DNA of 13,610 bases. Origin: JALYXS01 sp051003795 (lineage in GTDB: Bacteria > Acidobacteriota > Terriglobia > Bryobacterales > Bryobacteraceae). Made by a program: the position numbers and the translations under genes. The stretch spans positions 1 to 13,610 of the forward strand of contig JBPCKZ010000235.1 in NCBI GenBank assembly GCA_051003795.1. The letters run 5' to 3'. Every line of letters begins with the position of its first letter. Position 1 is the stretch's first letter. The notes beneath the pieces are model-generated. The model had not been told where the DNA came from. It searched no databases and saw only the letters and a program-made list of their open reading frames with translations. This document shows, piece after piece, positions 1 to 7,334 of the stretch.

Positions 1-576
1 TCGAAGGAATCGCCCGAAACTCTGGAAATGTACGGCGTCAATAAGGAGCCAACGCGCCCTTATGCCACCAACTGCCTGTTGGCGCGCCGCATGGTCGAGC
101 GCGGCGTGCGATTCGTGATGCTGATGCACGCCAGTTGGGACGACCACACCAACATCGACACCAAGCTGAAGAAGAACTGCAATATCACCGATCAACCCGC
201 CGCCGCGCTCATCAAGGATCTGAAGCAACGCGGGCTGCTCGATACCACGCTGGTCGTTTGGGGCGGCGAATTCGGACGCACTCCAATGTCCGAGATCCGC
301 AAACCGGAAGAGGCCGATAGCGCGGGACGCGATCACCATCCCGTCGCATACAGCATGTGGATGGCGGGCGGCGGCATCAAGGGCGGCCAGGTGGTCGGCA
401 GCACGGACGATCTCTGCTTCAACATCCTCGAAGATAAAGTCCACGTGCACGATCTGCAAGCGACCATTCTGAACCGTTTGGGGTTCGATCACACGCGCTT
501 GACCTATCGCTACATGGGCCGGGATTTCCGTTTGACCGACGTCGAAGGAAATGTGGTGAAAAAGCTGCTCGCGTAA
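1..576 (+). CDS. DUF1501 family protein, C-terminal part (5' end outside window)
   Basis: The frame is open from the first base, so the start and most of the protein lie upstream; about 191 residues are visible. They carry the C-terminal hallmarks of DUF1501, a family in the alkaline phosphatase/sulfatase-like superfamily: GGEFGRTP (bases 262-285) and GRDHH (325-339), followed by a glycine-rich MAGGGIKGG stretch and a closing HDLQATILNRLG segment. The Asp and His residues of GRDHH are probable metal ligands by superfamily analogy. Family members usually carry a Tat signal, but that end is not visible. The reaction is not established for the family. DUF1501 genes normally follow a DUF1549/DUF1553 gene, so one may lie just upstream. 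The next gene begins 4 bases after the stop, suggesting co-transcription. Confidence 0.93.
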   Translation, partial: SKESPETLEMYGVNKEPTRPYATNCLLARRMVERGVRFVMLMHASWDDHTNIDTKLKKNCNITDQPAAALIKDLKQRGLLDTTLVVWGGEFGRTPMSEIRKPEEADSAGRDHHPVAYSMWMAGGGIKGGQVVGSTDDLCFNILEDKVHVHDLQATILNRLGFDHTRLTYRYMGRDFRLTDVEGNVVKKLLA

Positions 577-580
577 CCGC

Positions 581-1954
581 GTGCCGTCCTACACCGGCGC
601 CTGCCGGCTCTTCCGCAAGATTCTCGGCCTTATCTATCTCACCGCGTTCGTTTCGTTGGGCCTGCAAATCACGGGATTAATCGGATCGCAAGGAATCCTG
701 CCCGTCGGCGATTTTCTCAAAGCAGTGCGGGAGCAGTATGGATCGTCCGCTTACTGGGATGTGCCCACGGTTTTCTGGTGGGCCTCAAGCGATGCGGCGT
801 TACACATCGCGTGCGCGCTGGGCGCGGTTTGCTCGATCTTACTGGCACTCGAAATTTTTCCGCGAGTCATGTTGGCCCTGGCATTCTGCTTGTATTTGTC
901 GCTCGTCTCCGCGGGCCGGATATTCATGGGCTATCAATGGGATTTCCTGCTGCTGGAGGCCGGGTTCCTCGCCATCTTTTTGAAACCCGCACTGGCGCGG
1001 GTGTGGCTATTTCAGTGGCTGGTCTTCCGGTTGGTCTTTGAATCCGGCGAAGTGAAACTGCTAAGCGGCGACCCCACGTGGCACAATCTCACCGCGATGG
1101 CATTTCACTACCAGACGCAGCCGCTTCCGACGCCTCTCGCCTGGTACATGTATCAAGCTCCGATCTGGTTTCAAAAAGCCGCGACCCTTTTCGTCTTTCT
1201 TGCCGAGATCTTCGTTCCGTTTCTGATTTTCGGTCCCAGACGGTTGCGCCATATCGCCGCGGGATTTCTGTTCACGCTGCAACTTCTGATTTTTCTAACG
1301 GGCAATTACACCTTCTTCAATCTCCTGACCATGGCCTTATGTATCCTGCTGCTGGACGATTCGATTCTTCGTTGGAAGAAAGAGGTTGTTGTCCCGCATG
1401 CCAACCGTTTTGTGACGGCGGCTTTATTTGTTCCGATCATCCTGTTGAGTTCGTCGCAACTGGCCGGCATGTTCGGCCATCCTTTCCCGTTTCCGGGGCG
1501 AATAGCCGCCGCTGCTGCCCCGTTCGGCGTTGTGAATACGTACGGACTATTTGCCAATATGACCATTACCCGCCTCGAAATCGAGATCGAGGGATCGAGC
1601 GACGGAAACAAATGGAGCGCTTATTCGTTTCGCTACAAGCCGGGCGACGTGAAGCGGCCTCCGCCATGGGTGGCGCCGCACCAGCCCCGCCTCGATTGGC
1701 AGATGTGGTTCGCGGCACTGGGAAACTACCGGCGGAATCCGTGGTTCGCGAACTTCATGGGCGCCTTGCTAAAGGGATCGCCGCCGGTGCTCGCGCTGAT
1801 GGAACATAATCCGTTCCCCAACGCGCCGCCGCGCTACATTCGCGCCTTGATGTACGAATACCGCTTCACCGATTTCGCGACGCGCCGCGCGACAGGCGCC
1901 TGGTGGAAGCGCGAGCTGAAGGGCACATATTTTCCAACGGTGTCGCTGCGATAA
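581..1954 (+). CDS. Lipase maturation factor (LMF1-like) family membrane protein
   Basis: A 457-residue polytopic membrane protein. Hydrophobic segments are visible at about 14-34, 72-92, 96-113, 121-137, 200-217, 222-240, 244-258 and 275-292. LMF-family signatures are YQWDFLLLEAGFLAIF (about 118-133), FESGEVKLLSGDPTWHNLT (about 153-171), the HYQTQPLPTPLAWY stretch and, after the membrane part, HQPRLDWQMWFAAL (about 367-380). In vertebrates LMF1 is an ER protein needed to fold lipoprotein lipase; the bacterial proteins are named by homology and their role is unproven. The start is GTG, 4 bases after the preceding stop and without a clear Shine-Dalgarno; a start slightly upstream inside the DUF1501 gene cannot be excluded. 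It converges with the esterase at 1958, leaving only 3 bases between stops. Confidence 0.9.
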   Translation: MPSYTGACRLFRKILGLIYLTAFVSLGLQITGLIGSQGILPVGDFLKAVREQYGSSAYWDVPTVFWWASSDAALHIACALGAVCSILLALEIFPRVMLALAFCLYLSLVSAGRIFMGYQWDFLLLEAGFLAIFLKPALARVWLFQWLVFRLVFESGEVKLLSGDPTWHNLTAMAFHYQTQPLPTPLAWYMYQAPIWFQKAATLFVFLAEIFVPFLIFGPRRLRHIAAGFLFTLQLLIFLTGNYTFFNLLTMALCILLLDDSILRWKKEVVVPHANRFVTAALFVPIILLSSSQLAGMFGHPFPFPGRIAAAAAPFGVVNTYGLFANMTITRLEIEIEGSSDGNKWSAYSFRYKPGDVKRPPPWVAPHQPRLDWQMWFAALGNYRRNPWFANFMGALLKGSPPVLALMEHNPFPNAPPRYIRALMYEYRFTDFATRRATGAWWKRELKGTYFPTVSLR

Positions 1955-1957
1955 CCG

Positions 1958-3193
1958 TCAGTTGCCATAAGGCCGATGCACCGCGCCCACCGGCTCCGCT
2001 GGGACGTCGAACTTCTCCGCCGGATCGGGGTGCGAAGGATCGAACGCGGGTATTCCGTCCACCAGGTACTTGGCGATCGGAAGCCGATCTTGCTTGATCC
2101 CCTCCACGATGCATTTCGCCAGTTCGTAGCTGCCGTAATCGGAGTGATGGGTCGTGTCCTTTCCCGCGAACGCTTTGCGCGCGTCAACCGGCCCGAGAGC
2201 TTCGTAAAAACGCTTTGACATCGCGTTCAGGTCGATGAGAGGCGCGTTTTCTTCTCTGGCGGCCTGGCGCGCCGCTTCCGGGAAATCGCCCAGGCTGTTC
2301 GTGATTTTGCCTTCCGAATCGAAGGTCAGGCGATTCATTGGCGTGACGAGCACCGGCGCGGCTCCGTGTTGCCGCGCTTCGGCGATAAAACGCTTGAGGT
2401 CCGCCTTGTACGTGGTGAATGCACCCACGCCTTCACCCTTCTCCTTCTGGTCGTTGTGCCCCATTTGCATGAACACGTAATCGCCCGGCTGGACGACGCT
2501 CATGAGTTTGGCCAGCCGGTTCTCGCCAATAAAACTGCGCAACGATTCTCCCGATTCCCCGTGATTCGCGATGGCGATGCCGGGCTTGAAAAATCGCGTC
2601 AGCATTTGCCCCCAACTGTTGAAGGGCTCGCTTGCCTGATCGGTTGAGGTGGAATCGCCCGCAATGTAGAGGGTCGGGATGTTGTCGATTTTTTCGATTA
2701 ACAGGCGCCTGACGGCGGGTTGGCTGCCCGTGAATTCCAACGTGAGCTTGTCGTCCCAAGCCCACCACTCGGAAGTCTTTTCGCGCGGCTTCAGTTTGAC
2801 TTCTCCGTCTCCCGGGATCTTGGGCGTGCGGACATTGACTATGAAGGCGCGGGTCGTAAACTCGCCCGGCATGGCGCGCACGTTTTCAAGCATCAACCGG
2901 CGCAACTCCGCCTTCACGGTCGTATTGGATTCCGCTTTCGCATCGCCGAGCGTGACGGTTACCTTGTAGTTGCCTTCTTCCGGCACCTTCACTGAAAAGT
3001 AGAACGGCGGCTGGTTCCCGGTATCCTCATACCCGTAGCCGCGTTCATCCGTATACATCGTTGTTGGCGTCACTCTTGAAAAGCCCGTGGCAGCCTTGCC
3101 GGGACCGAAGTCGAATTTGAAAATACGCTCGGCGCTTAAGGACGGAATGGAGAATCCCAGGAGAAACACGGGTAAGCGGGTCGCAATGCGCAT
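1958..3193 (-). CDS. Secreted SGNH/GDSL esterase, rhamnogalacturonan acetylesterase-like (CE12 type)
   Basis: 411 residues. It probably removes acetyl groups from pectic polysaccharide outside the cytoplasm. The chosen ATG at 3193 gives a signal peptide (MRIATRLPVFLLGFSIPSLSA) followed by a beta-rich domain starting FKFDFGPG, as in CE12 esterases. The SGNH blocks are in order: GDS with nucleophile Ser181; Gly212 in NHGESG (oxyanion); GHND at 245-248 with Asn247; and DTTH with Asp346 and His349 completing the triad. A reading frame continues upstream of 3193 for 31 codons, but it has no signal-peptide character and would run into the divergent neighbour, so I rejected that start. There is no clear Shine-Dalgarno. 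The substrate is inferred from family resemblance; another acetylated glycan is possible. Confidence 0.9.
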   Translation of the reverse strand: MRIATRLPVFLLGFSIPSLSAERIFKFDFGPGKAATGFSRVTPTTMYTDERGYGYEDTGNQPPFYFSVKVPEEGNYKVTVTLGDAKAESNTTVKAELRRLMLENVRAMPGEFTTRAFIVNVRTPKIPGDGEVKLKPREKTSEWWAWDDKLTLEFTGSQPAVRRLLIEKIDNIPTLYIAGDSTSTDQASEPFNSWGQMLTRFFKPGIAIANHGESGESLRSFIGENRLAKLMSVVQPGDYVFMQMGHNDQKEKGEGVGAFTTYKADLKRFIAEARQHGAAPVLVTPMNRLTFDSEGKITNSLGDFPEAARQAAREENAPLIDLNAMSKRFYEALGPVDARKAFAGKDTTHHSDYGSYELAKCIVEGIKQDRLPIAKYLVDGIPAFDPSHPDPAEKFDVPAEPVGAVHRPYGN

Positions 3194-3206
3194 ATCATCG
3201 ATCTTA
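3193..3206. promoter_or_regulatory. Interlocked divergent -10-like elements between two esterase genes
   Basis: Only 12 bases separate the two divergent ATG codons. On the plus strand TATCAT (3193-3198, five of six matches to TATAAT) ends 7 bases before the ATG at 3206. On the minus strand TAAGAT (3206 down to 3201, four of six) ends exactly 7 bases before the ATG at 3193. Both share the palindromic core ATCGAT (3197-3202). This spacing would put transcription starts at or next to the ATG, giving leaderless messages, which agrees with the lack of Shine-Dalgarno sequences. I found no convincing -35 box on either side. Promoter activity is inference. Confidence 0.4.
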
Positions 3207-4318
3207 TGAAAAGAAATAGAATCGGGCCGGCATTCGCTCCGCTGTTCTTGTCGGCGCTGGCCGTCGCCGGCGCACAGGTTCCGCATGCGACGCTGCCTCC
3301 GCTTCCGGCCGCTCTCGGAGTGCCGAAGCCCGGGCCGGCGAACGACGCTCCTTACGCTCCGTTGCCCATCTTGCCGGGCGGCGTGGTGGTAACTCTGTAT
3401 CCGCCCGGCTCGCCTTTTCTAAAAGCGGAGCGCATCCGCGAGCCCGAGCAATACAATATGAGCCAAGCCGTTCCGGGGCGAATCAACAGCATCGTCAATA
3501 TTCACAACCCGTCCCTCGAAGTACACACGGTCGAGCGCGGCCTCAACACCGGCGCCGCGGTGATTCTGGTGGCGGGCGGCGGGCATAACACCTTGAACGT
3601 CGGAAGCGAGAGCGCCGATTTCGTTCCCTTTTTCTACAACTATGGCGTCAACACCGTCATCCTGCGGAATCGACTCCGCCGTGACGGCTACAACCCGCGG
3701 ACCGATGCCGTGAACGACGCCCTTCAGTCCATCCGCCTGGTGCGCGCTTACGCCAAGCAGTGGAACATCGATCCGAACAAGATCGGCATAATGGGCTTCT
3801 CGGCCGGCGCGGAATTAACCGCGGCGGCTGCGGTCTTGTTTGAAGAGTTCGACAAAAAGAATAGCGACCCCGGCGATCCGATGGCGGGAATTACTTCGCG
3901 TCCCGACTTCGCCGGCATCGTTTATCCGGGTCCTTCGCCATTCGCCCGTGATCGCACTCCGCCGCCGATTCCGCGCAATGTCGCGCCCGCATTCATCGTC
4001 TGTGCCGGATCGGGCGACCGGGTTCACGCCCTCTGGTCCATCGAATACTTCACGGCGATGCTGTCCAAGAGCGTGCCGAATATCGAAATGCACATTTATG
4101 CCAATGGCCGCCACCCCGGCGATCCGTTGCCCGACGGCAGCCGCATGACCGGCGGTTTGACGGACCGGAACGACATCCCGTTTGGCACTTGGCAATACCG
4201 GTTCATCGACTGGTTCCGCGATCTCGGCTTCCTGCAAAAGCCCGGAGTCGAAACCAAAGCCGCCAAGGACATCGCCGCTTTCCTGAATCAGCCGCCACCG
4301 GTTCCCGGCAGCCATTAG
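3206..4318 (+). CDS. Secreted alpha/beta-hydrolase, esterase (acetylxylan-esterase/BD-FAE-like)
   Basis: 370 residues with a signal peptide (basic MKRNR, then hydrophobic to about residue 23, AGA-Q cleavage-like site). The alpha/beta-hydrolase core runs from about residue 100 to 345. Visible parts are the oxyanion-loop glycines in AGGGHN (123-128), the nucleophile elbow GFSAG with Ser199, the acid in GSGDRVH (Asp271) and the catalytic His303 in NGRHPGD. The layout matches secreted carbohydrate esterases of the acetylxylan esterase/BD-FAE type, which remove acetyl or feruloyl groups from plant polysaccharide; the exact substrate cannot be read from sequence. It is divergent from a CE12-like esterase, suggesting that both are made under the same conditions. 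No Shine-Dalgarno is visible. The propeller gene at 4352 follows after 33 bases on the same strand. Confidence 0.88.
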   Translation: MKRNRIGPAFAPLFLSALAVAGAQVPHATLPPLPAALGVPKPGPANDAPYAPLPILPGGVVVTLYPPGSPFLKAERIREPEQYNMSQAVPGRINSIVNIHNPSLEVHTVERGLNTGAAVILVAGGGHNTLNVGSESADFVPFFYNYGVNTVILRNRLRRDGYNPRTDAVNDALQSIRLVRAYAKQWNIDPNKIGIMGFSAGAELTAAAAVLFEEFDKKNSDPGDPMAGITSRPDFAGIVYPGPSPFARDRTPPPIPRNVAPAFIVCAGSGDRVHALWSIEYFTAMLSKSVPNIEMHIYANGRHPGDPLPDGSRMTGGLTDRNDIPFGTWQYRFIDWFRDLGFLQKPGVETKAAKDIAAFLNQPPPVPGSH

Positions 4319-4351
4319 CGCGATTACGTCCATCCCTGCTTTTGAGAGAGA

Positions 4352-5344
4352 ATGGTTGCGGAAATTATGACAGGTAACCGCAAGACTCTCCTTCTTGGCG
4401 TACTTTGCGTTTCCACCTTCGCGCAGAAGCCCGACACGGCGGCCTTGGACAAACAGGCTGAGGAACTGGCTGGCTCCGTCGCGCGCGCGCCACGCCTTGC
4501 GGTCGAGCGCGTCGAGTTCAAGGTCAAGCCCCCCGACGCATCCTGGGAGATGGGATATCCGTCGTCGGTCGCCATGGATCGAGACGGCCTTCTCTACATT
4601 TTGCAGCGCGGCGAGAAGGCCGATCCGGTGTTGGTCGTGAATCGCGAAGGGCGGATTGTGCGCTCCTGGGGCAAGGGTCTCTACCGGATTCCCCACAGCA
4701 TCCGAATCGACCCGGCCGGCAACGTTTGGACGGTAGACGCGGCGAGTTCTCACGTGATCGAGTTCACTCCCGAAGGCGAGCAGCTAATGGATATTTCCGT
4801 TGGCGGTCAGCCGCCCGCCAAAAGCGGATTTAACGGGACGATCTTTAACGGAACCACCGACATTGCATTCGCTCCCAACGGACATCTCTTCATTTCCGAT
4901 GGTTACGGCAACGCGCGCGTGCTCGAATACTCGCGCGATGGGAAGCGGATTCGGGAGTGGGGCAGCGCGGGGACCGGTCCCGGCCAGTTTCATCAGCCGC
5001 ACGGAATTGCCGTGGATTCGGACGGCGTGGTCTACGTGGCCGACCGTCAAAATGGCCGCTTGCAGCGATTCGATTCGACTGGGCGATTTTTGGGCGAGTG
5101 GGCGAATCTGGGCATGGTGACCTCGGTCGTCATCCAGGACGGCGCGCTCTGGATCGGCACGCAGCAACGCAACGAGCCGACCAGCGCCAACGGGTGGATC
5201 ATGCGGATCGACCGTCGAACCGGAGCAATCCTCGGTTATGTGGAATCCGCGCACGCGCAGCATGTGGTGAACGTCGCGCCCAATGGCGACCTGCTGGCGG
5301 GCGCGCGGCCCGATACGGTCGTGTGGTTCCACCCGCAACCCTAA
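4352..5344 (+). CDS. Secreted NHL-repeat beta-propeller, peptidyl-hydroxyglycine alpha-amidating lyase-like
   Basis: 330 residues from this ATG. A second in-frame ATG at 4367 gives MTGNRKTLLLGVLCVSTFA, a cleaner signal peptide, and may be the true start; neither has ideal Shine-Dalgarno spacing. Residues about 65-325 form repeated NHL-type blades. The pattern matches the lyase (PAL) domain of peptide-amidating enzymes: IPHSI (His115), YGNARV (Tyr185), QPHGIAV (His217), ADRQNGRLQ (Arg232) and a late His in HAQHV (301 or 304). These positions correspond to the zinc-binding histidines and catalytic Tyr/Arg of PAL. In bacteria such proteins stand alone without the monooxygenase half, and their substrate is unknown. 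Six-bladed folding and a periplasmic site are inferred. It follows the alpha/beta-hydrolase gene at 33 bases. Confidence 0.85.
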   Translation: MVAEIMTGNRKTLLLGVLCVSTFAQKPDTAALDKQAEELAGSVARAPRLAVERVEFKVKPPDASWEMGYPSSVAMDRDGLLYILQRGEKADPVLVVNREGRIVRSWGKGLYRIPHSIRIDPAGNVWTVDAASSHVIEFTPEGEQLMDISVGGQPPAKSGFNGTIFNGTTDIAFAPNGHLFISDGYGNARVLEYSRDGKRIREWGSAGTGPGQFHQPHGIAVDSDGVVYVADRQNGRLQRFDSTGRFLGEWANLGMVTSVVIQDGALWIGTQQRNEPTSANGWIMRIDRRTGAILGYVESAHAQHVVNVAPNGDLLAGARPDTVVWFHPQP

Positions 5345-5363
5345 CGCGTACAACCCTAACGCG
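5336..5363 (+). repeat. 13-bp direct repeat spanning a stop codon
   Basis: CAACCCTAACGCG occurs at 5336-5348 and again at 5351-5363, with a period of 15 bases. The first copy holds the final codons and TAA of the propeller gene, so the second copy repeats that stop in the same frame just downstream. It looks like a small tandem duplication. No function is evident. Confidence 0.75.
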
Positions 5364-5450
5364 ACGGCGTGGCGCCGATTGTGATACGCTTTATCCTAAG
5401 TCCTAGCAATGATTTGCCACGGCGATGATTACGCCGGAGACTGGAGCTGA

Positions 5451-7325
5451 ATGAACCGCATCCTGTTCGTATTCGGAGTTTCCGCCCTCCTTTGTTTTTC
5501 ATCCGACGATTCGACTCCGGCCGGCAAGCCGGGTAGCGATCTTCCCGAGATGCCGGCCGCGGTTCACGCGCCGTTGTTTCGTCCGAAAGCGCCATCGGCG
5601 GGAAGGGTCACCGAGCGGCTCACATCGAGTCTTCCCAAGCCAATCGCCGACGCGAGCCCGATCCCGCATCGCAACTTCATAGACGACGAAATTTTCGGCA
5701 AAATGCGACGCGACGGCATTCCGCACGCGCCGATGAGCACGGATCGCGAATTTATCCGCCGCGTCAAGTTGGATGTGGCGGGCCGGATTCCATCGCCCCC
5801 GGAAGTTCGCGACTTCCTCGCCGACAGCTCGCCGGACAAGCGCGCGAAATTGATCGACAGCCTGGTGGGGAGCCCGGAGTTCGTCGATAAGTGGTCGTAC
5901 TTTTTCATGGATATTCTGCGCGCCAACGGAAAAATGGGGCGCGGCTACGTTCTGTTTCATTACGCGCTGAAGGAGAGCCTGGCGGCGGATCGGCCCTACG
6001 ACGATTGGGCCCGTAGTCTTATTGCCGCATCCGCCAAAAGCAATTATGTGGTGGCCGCGGCCAACCCCATCGTGCGCGAGCATGTCGAAGGCAAGCCCGG
6101 CGAAGTGGCCGATGGCGACGACATCGGCAAGGTCAATCAACTGGACACGCACGACGAACTGTCGATTCTTTACGCCAAAATTTTTCTCGGCATGAACATC
6201 TCGTGCATCTCCTGCCACGATGGCGCGGGCCATCTTGAAAAGGTGAACGTGTATCTCAGCACGCGGAAACGCTCCGATTTTTTTCAGGAATCGGCGTTTC
6301 TGGCGCGCACCCGCTACATCCCGCACGTGGAACACAGCGCGGCCGTGATGGGCCATTTCCTGGTGGACGATGCGGGCGCCGGTTATGACACTAAGGCCGA
6401 CAGCATGTTGCGGACGAAGCGGACCGGCGGCCCGAACACGCCGAAGTTCCTACTGACCGACGAGGCGGCGCGGTCCGATGCCGAACCCCGCCATGAGCTT
6501 GGCCGGATGATGACGGAGAATCCGCAGTTCGCGCGCGCGGCCGTAAATATGTTTTGGGCGAAGCTGATGGGCGTGGGAATCGTCGATCCCTACGACGAAT
6601 TCGATCTGGCGCGGCTCAATCCCAAGAATCTGCCGCCAGGGTGGGACGCTCAGCCATCGCATCCGGAGCTGCTCGAAAAACTGGCCACGTATTTCCGCGA
6701 AAATAACTATAGCGTCCACAAATTGTTCAAGCTGATTTGTAATTCGAGCGCATACCAGCTTTCGGCCCGGTTTCCCGGCGAATGGAACGAGACTTACACC
6801 AAATATTACGCGCGCAAATTCGCTCGCATGTTGACCGCCGAGGAACTGCACGACGCGATTGTTACGGCGACCGAGCGTCCCGGCAAATTCGTCCTCGCTT
6901 CGAAGAATGAGGACGGCTCTTCCGATGGCGGCGCGCCCGCCTCGGTCCCGATGGCCATGCAGGTGAGCGTGCCACAGCCCAAAGGCGAGCTGAAAAGCTT
7001 CATGGCGGCGTTCGGAGAATCGAACCGTGGAGCTCCGCCGCGCGCCCCATCGCCATCGCCGCTGCAGCCGATCATGATGATGAAGTCTTCGGTGGTGAAC
7101 GACCGCGTCCTGGCCAAGAAGGACAGCCGCGTGGAGCGTCTGCTCGATTCCTATAAAGACAACGGCAAAGTCGTGGATCAATTGTTCCTGGCGACGCTAT
7201 CGCGCGAGCCGATGCCGGCCGAAAGGGATCTGGCGCTGAAAGCGATGGAGAAGGACCGTGTGGAAGGCGCCCAGAATCTGCAGTGGGCGCTGCTGAATAT
7301 CGTGGAATTTCTGTACAACTTTTAG
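5451..7325 (+). CDS. DUF1549/DUF1553 exported protein with one CXXCH haem-c motif
   Basis: 624 residues. The N-terminus (MNRILFVFGVSALLCFSS) is a signal peptide; Cys15 lacks a good lipobox. Residues about 75-300 match DUF1549 (FIRRVKLDVAGRIPSPPEV, then a helical region) and contain CISCH at 252-256, a covalent haem c site, in FLGMNISCISCHDGAGHLE. Residues about 345-610 match DUF1553 (ENPQFARAAVNMFWAKLMG, HPELLEKLA, and a C-terminal TLSREPMPAERDLA helix pair), with a Pro/Ser-rich linker at about 525-540. Such proteins are abundant in Planctomycetota, Verrucomicrobiota and Acidobacteriota and act outside the cytoplasm; their reaction is not established. The start is supported by GGAG at 5443-5446. 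It is followed after 9 bases by a DUF1501 gene, its usual partner. The 106 bases upstream show no convincing sigma-70 promoter. Confidence 0.92.
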   Translation: MNRILFVFGVSALLCFSSDDSTPAGKPGSDLPEMPAAVHAPLFRPKAPSAGRVTERLTSSLPKPIADASPIPHRNFIDDEIFGKMRRDGIPHAPMSTDREFIRRVKLDVAGRIPSPPEVRDFLADSSPDKRAKLIDSLVGSPEFVDKWSYFFMDILRANGKMGRGYVLFHYALKESLAADRPYDDWARSLIAASAKSNYVVAAANPIVREHVEGKPGEVADGDDIGKVNQLDTHDELSILYAKIFLGMNISCISCHDGAGHLEKVNVYLSTRKRSDFFQESAFLARTRYIPHVEHSAAVMGHFLVDDAGAGYDTKADSMLRTKRTGGPNTPKFLLTDEAARSDAEPRHELGRMMTENPQFARAAVNMFWAKLMGVGIVDPYDEFDLARLNPKNLPPGWDAQPSHPELLEKLATYFRENNYSVHKLFKLICNSSAYQLSARFPGEWNETYTKYYARKFARMLTAEELHDAIVTATERPGKFVLASKNEDGSSDGGAPASVPMAMQVSVPQPKGELKSFMAAFGESNRGAPPRAPSPSPLQPIMMMKSSVVNDRVLAKKDSRVERLLDSYKDNGKVVDQLFLATLSREPMPAERDLALKAMEKDRVEGAQNLQWALLNIVEFLYNF

Positions 7326-7334
7326 AGGATTCGG

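Noticed and set aside
3194..3286. Upstream extension of the CE12-like esterase to a start at 3286
   Set aside because: It adds 31 residues without signal-peptide character, overlaps the divergent gene, and hides the good signal peptide that begins at 3193.
3815..4753. Long minus-strand open frame (312 codons)
   Set aside because: It lies antisense to the alpha/beta-hydrolase and propeller genes, which have clear motifs; its translation shows no recognisable domain and is a typical GC-rich shadow.
5379..5410. Possible sigma-70 promoter before the DUF1549/DUF1553 gene (TTGTGA ... TAGCAA)
   Set aside because: Spacing is 19 bases and the -10 match is poor; not enough to annotate.
5499..6356. 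Minus-strand open frame of 285 codons
   Set aside because: Antisense to the DUF1549 domain, with no family motif; shadow of the real gene.
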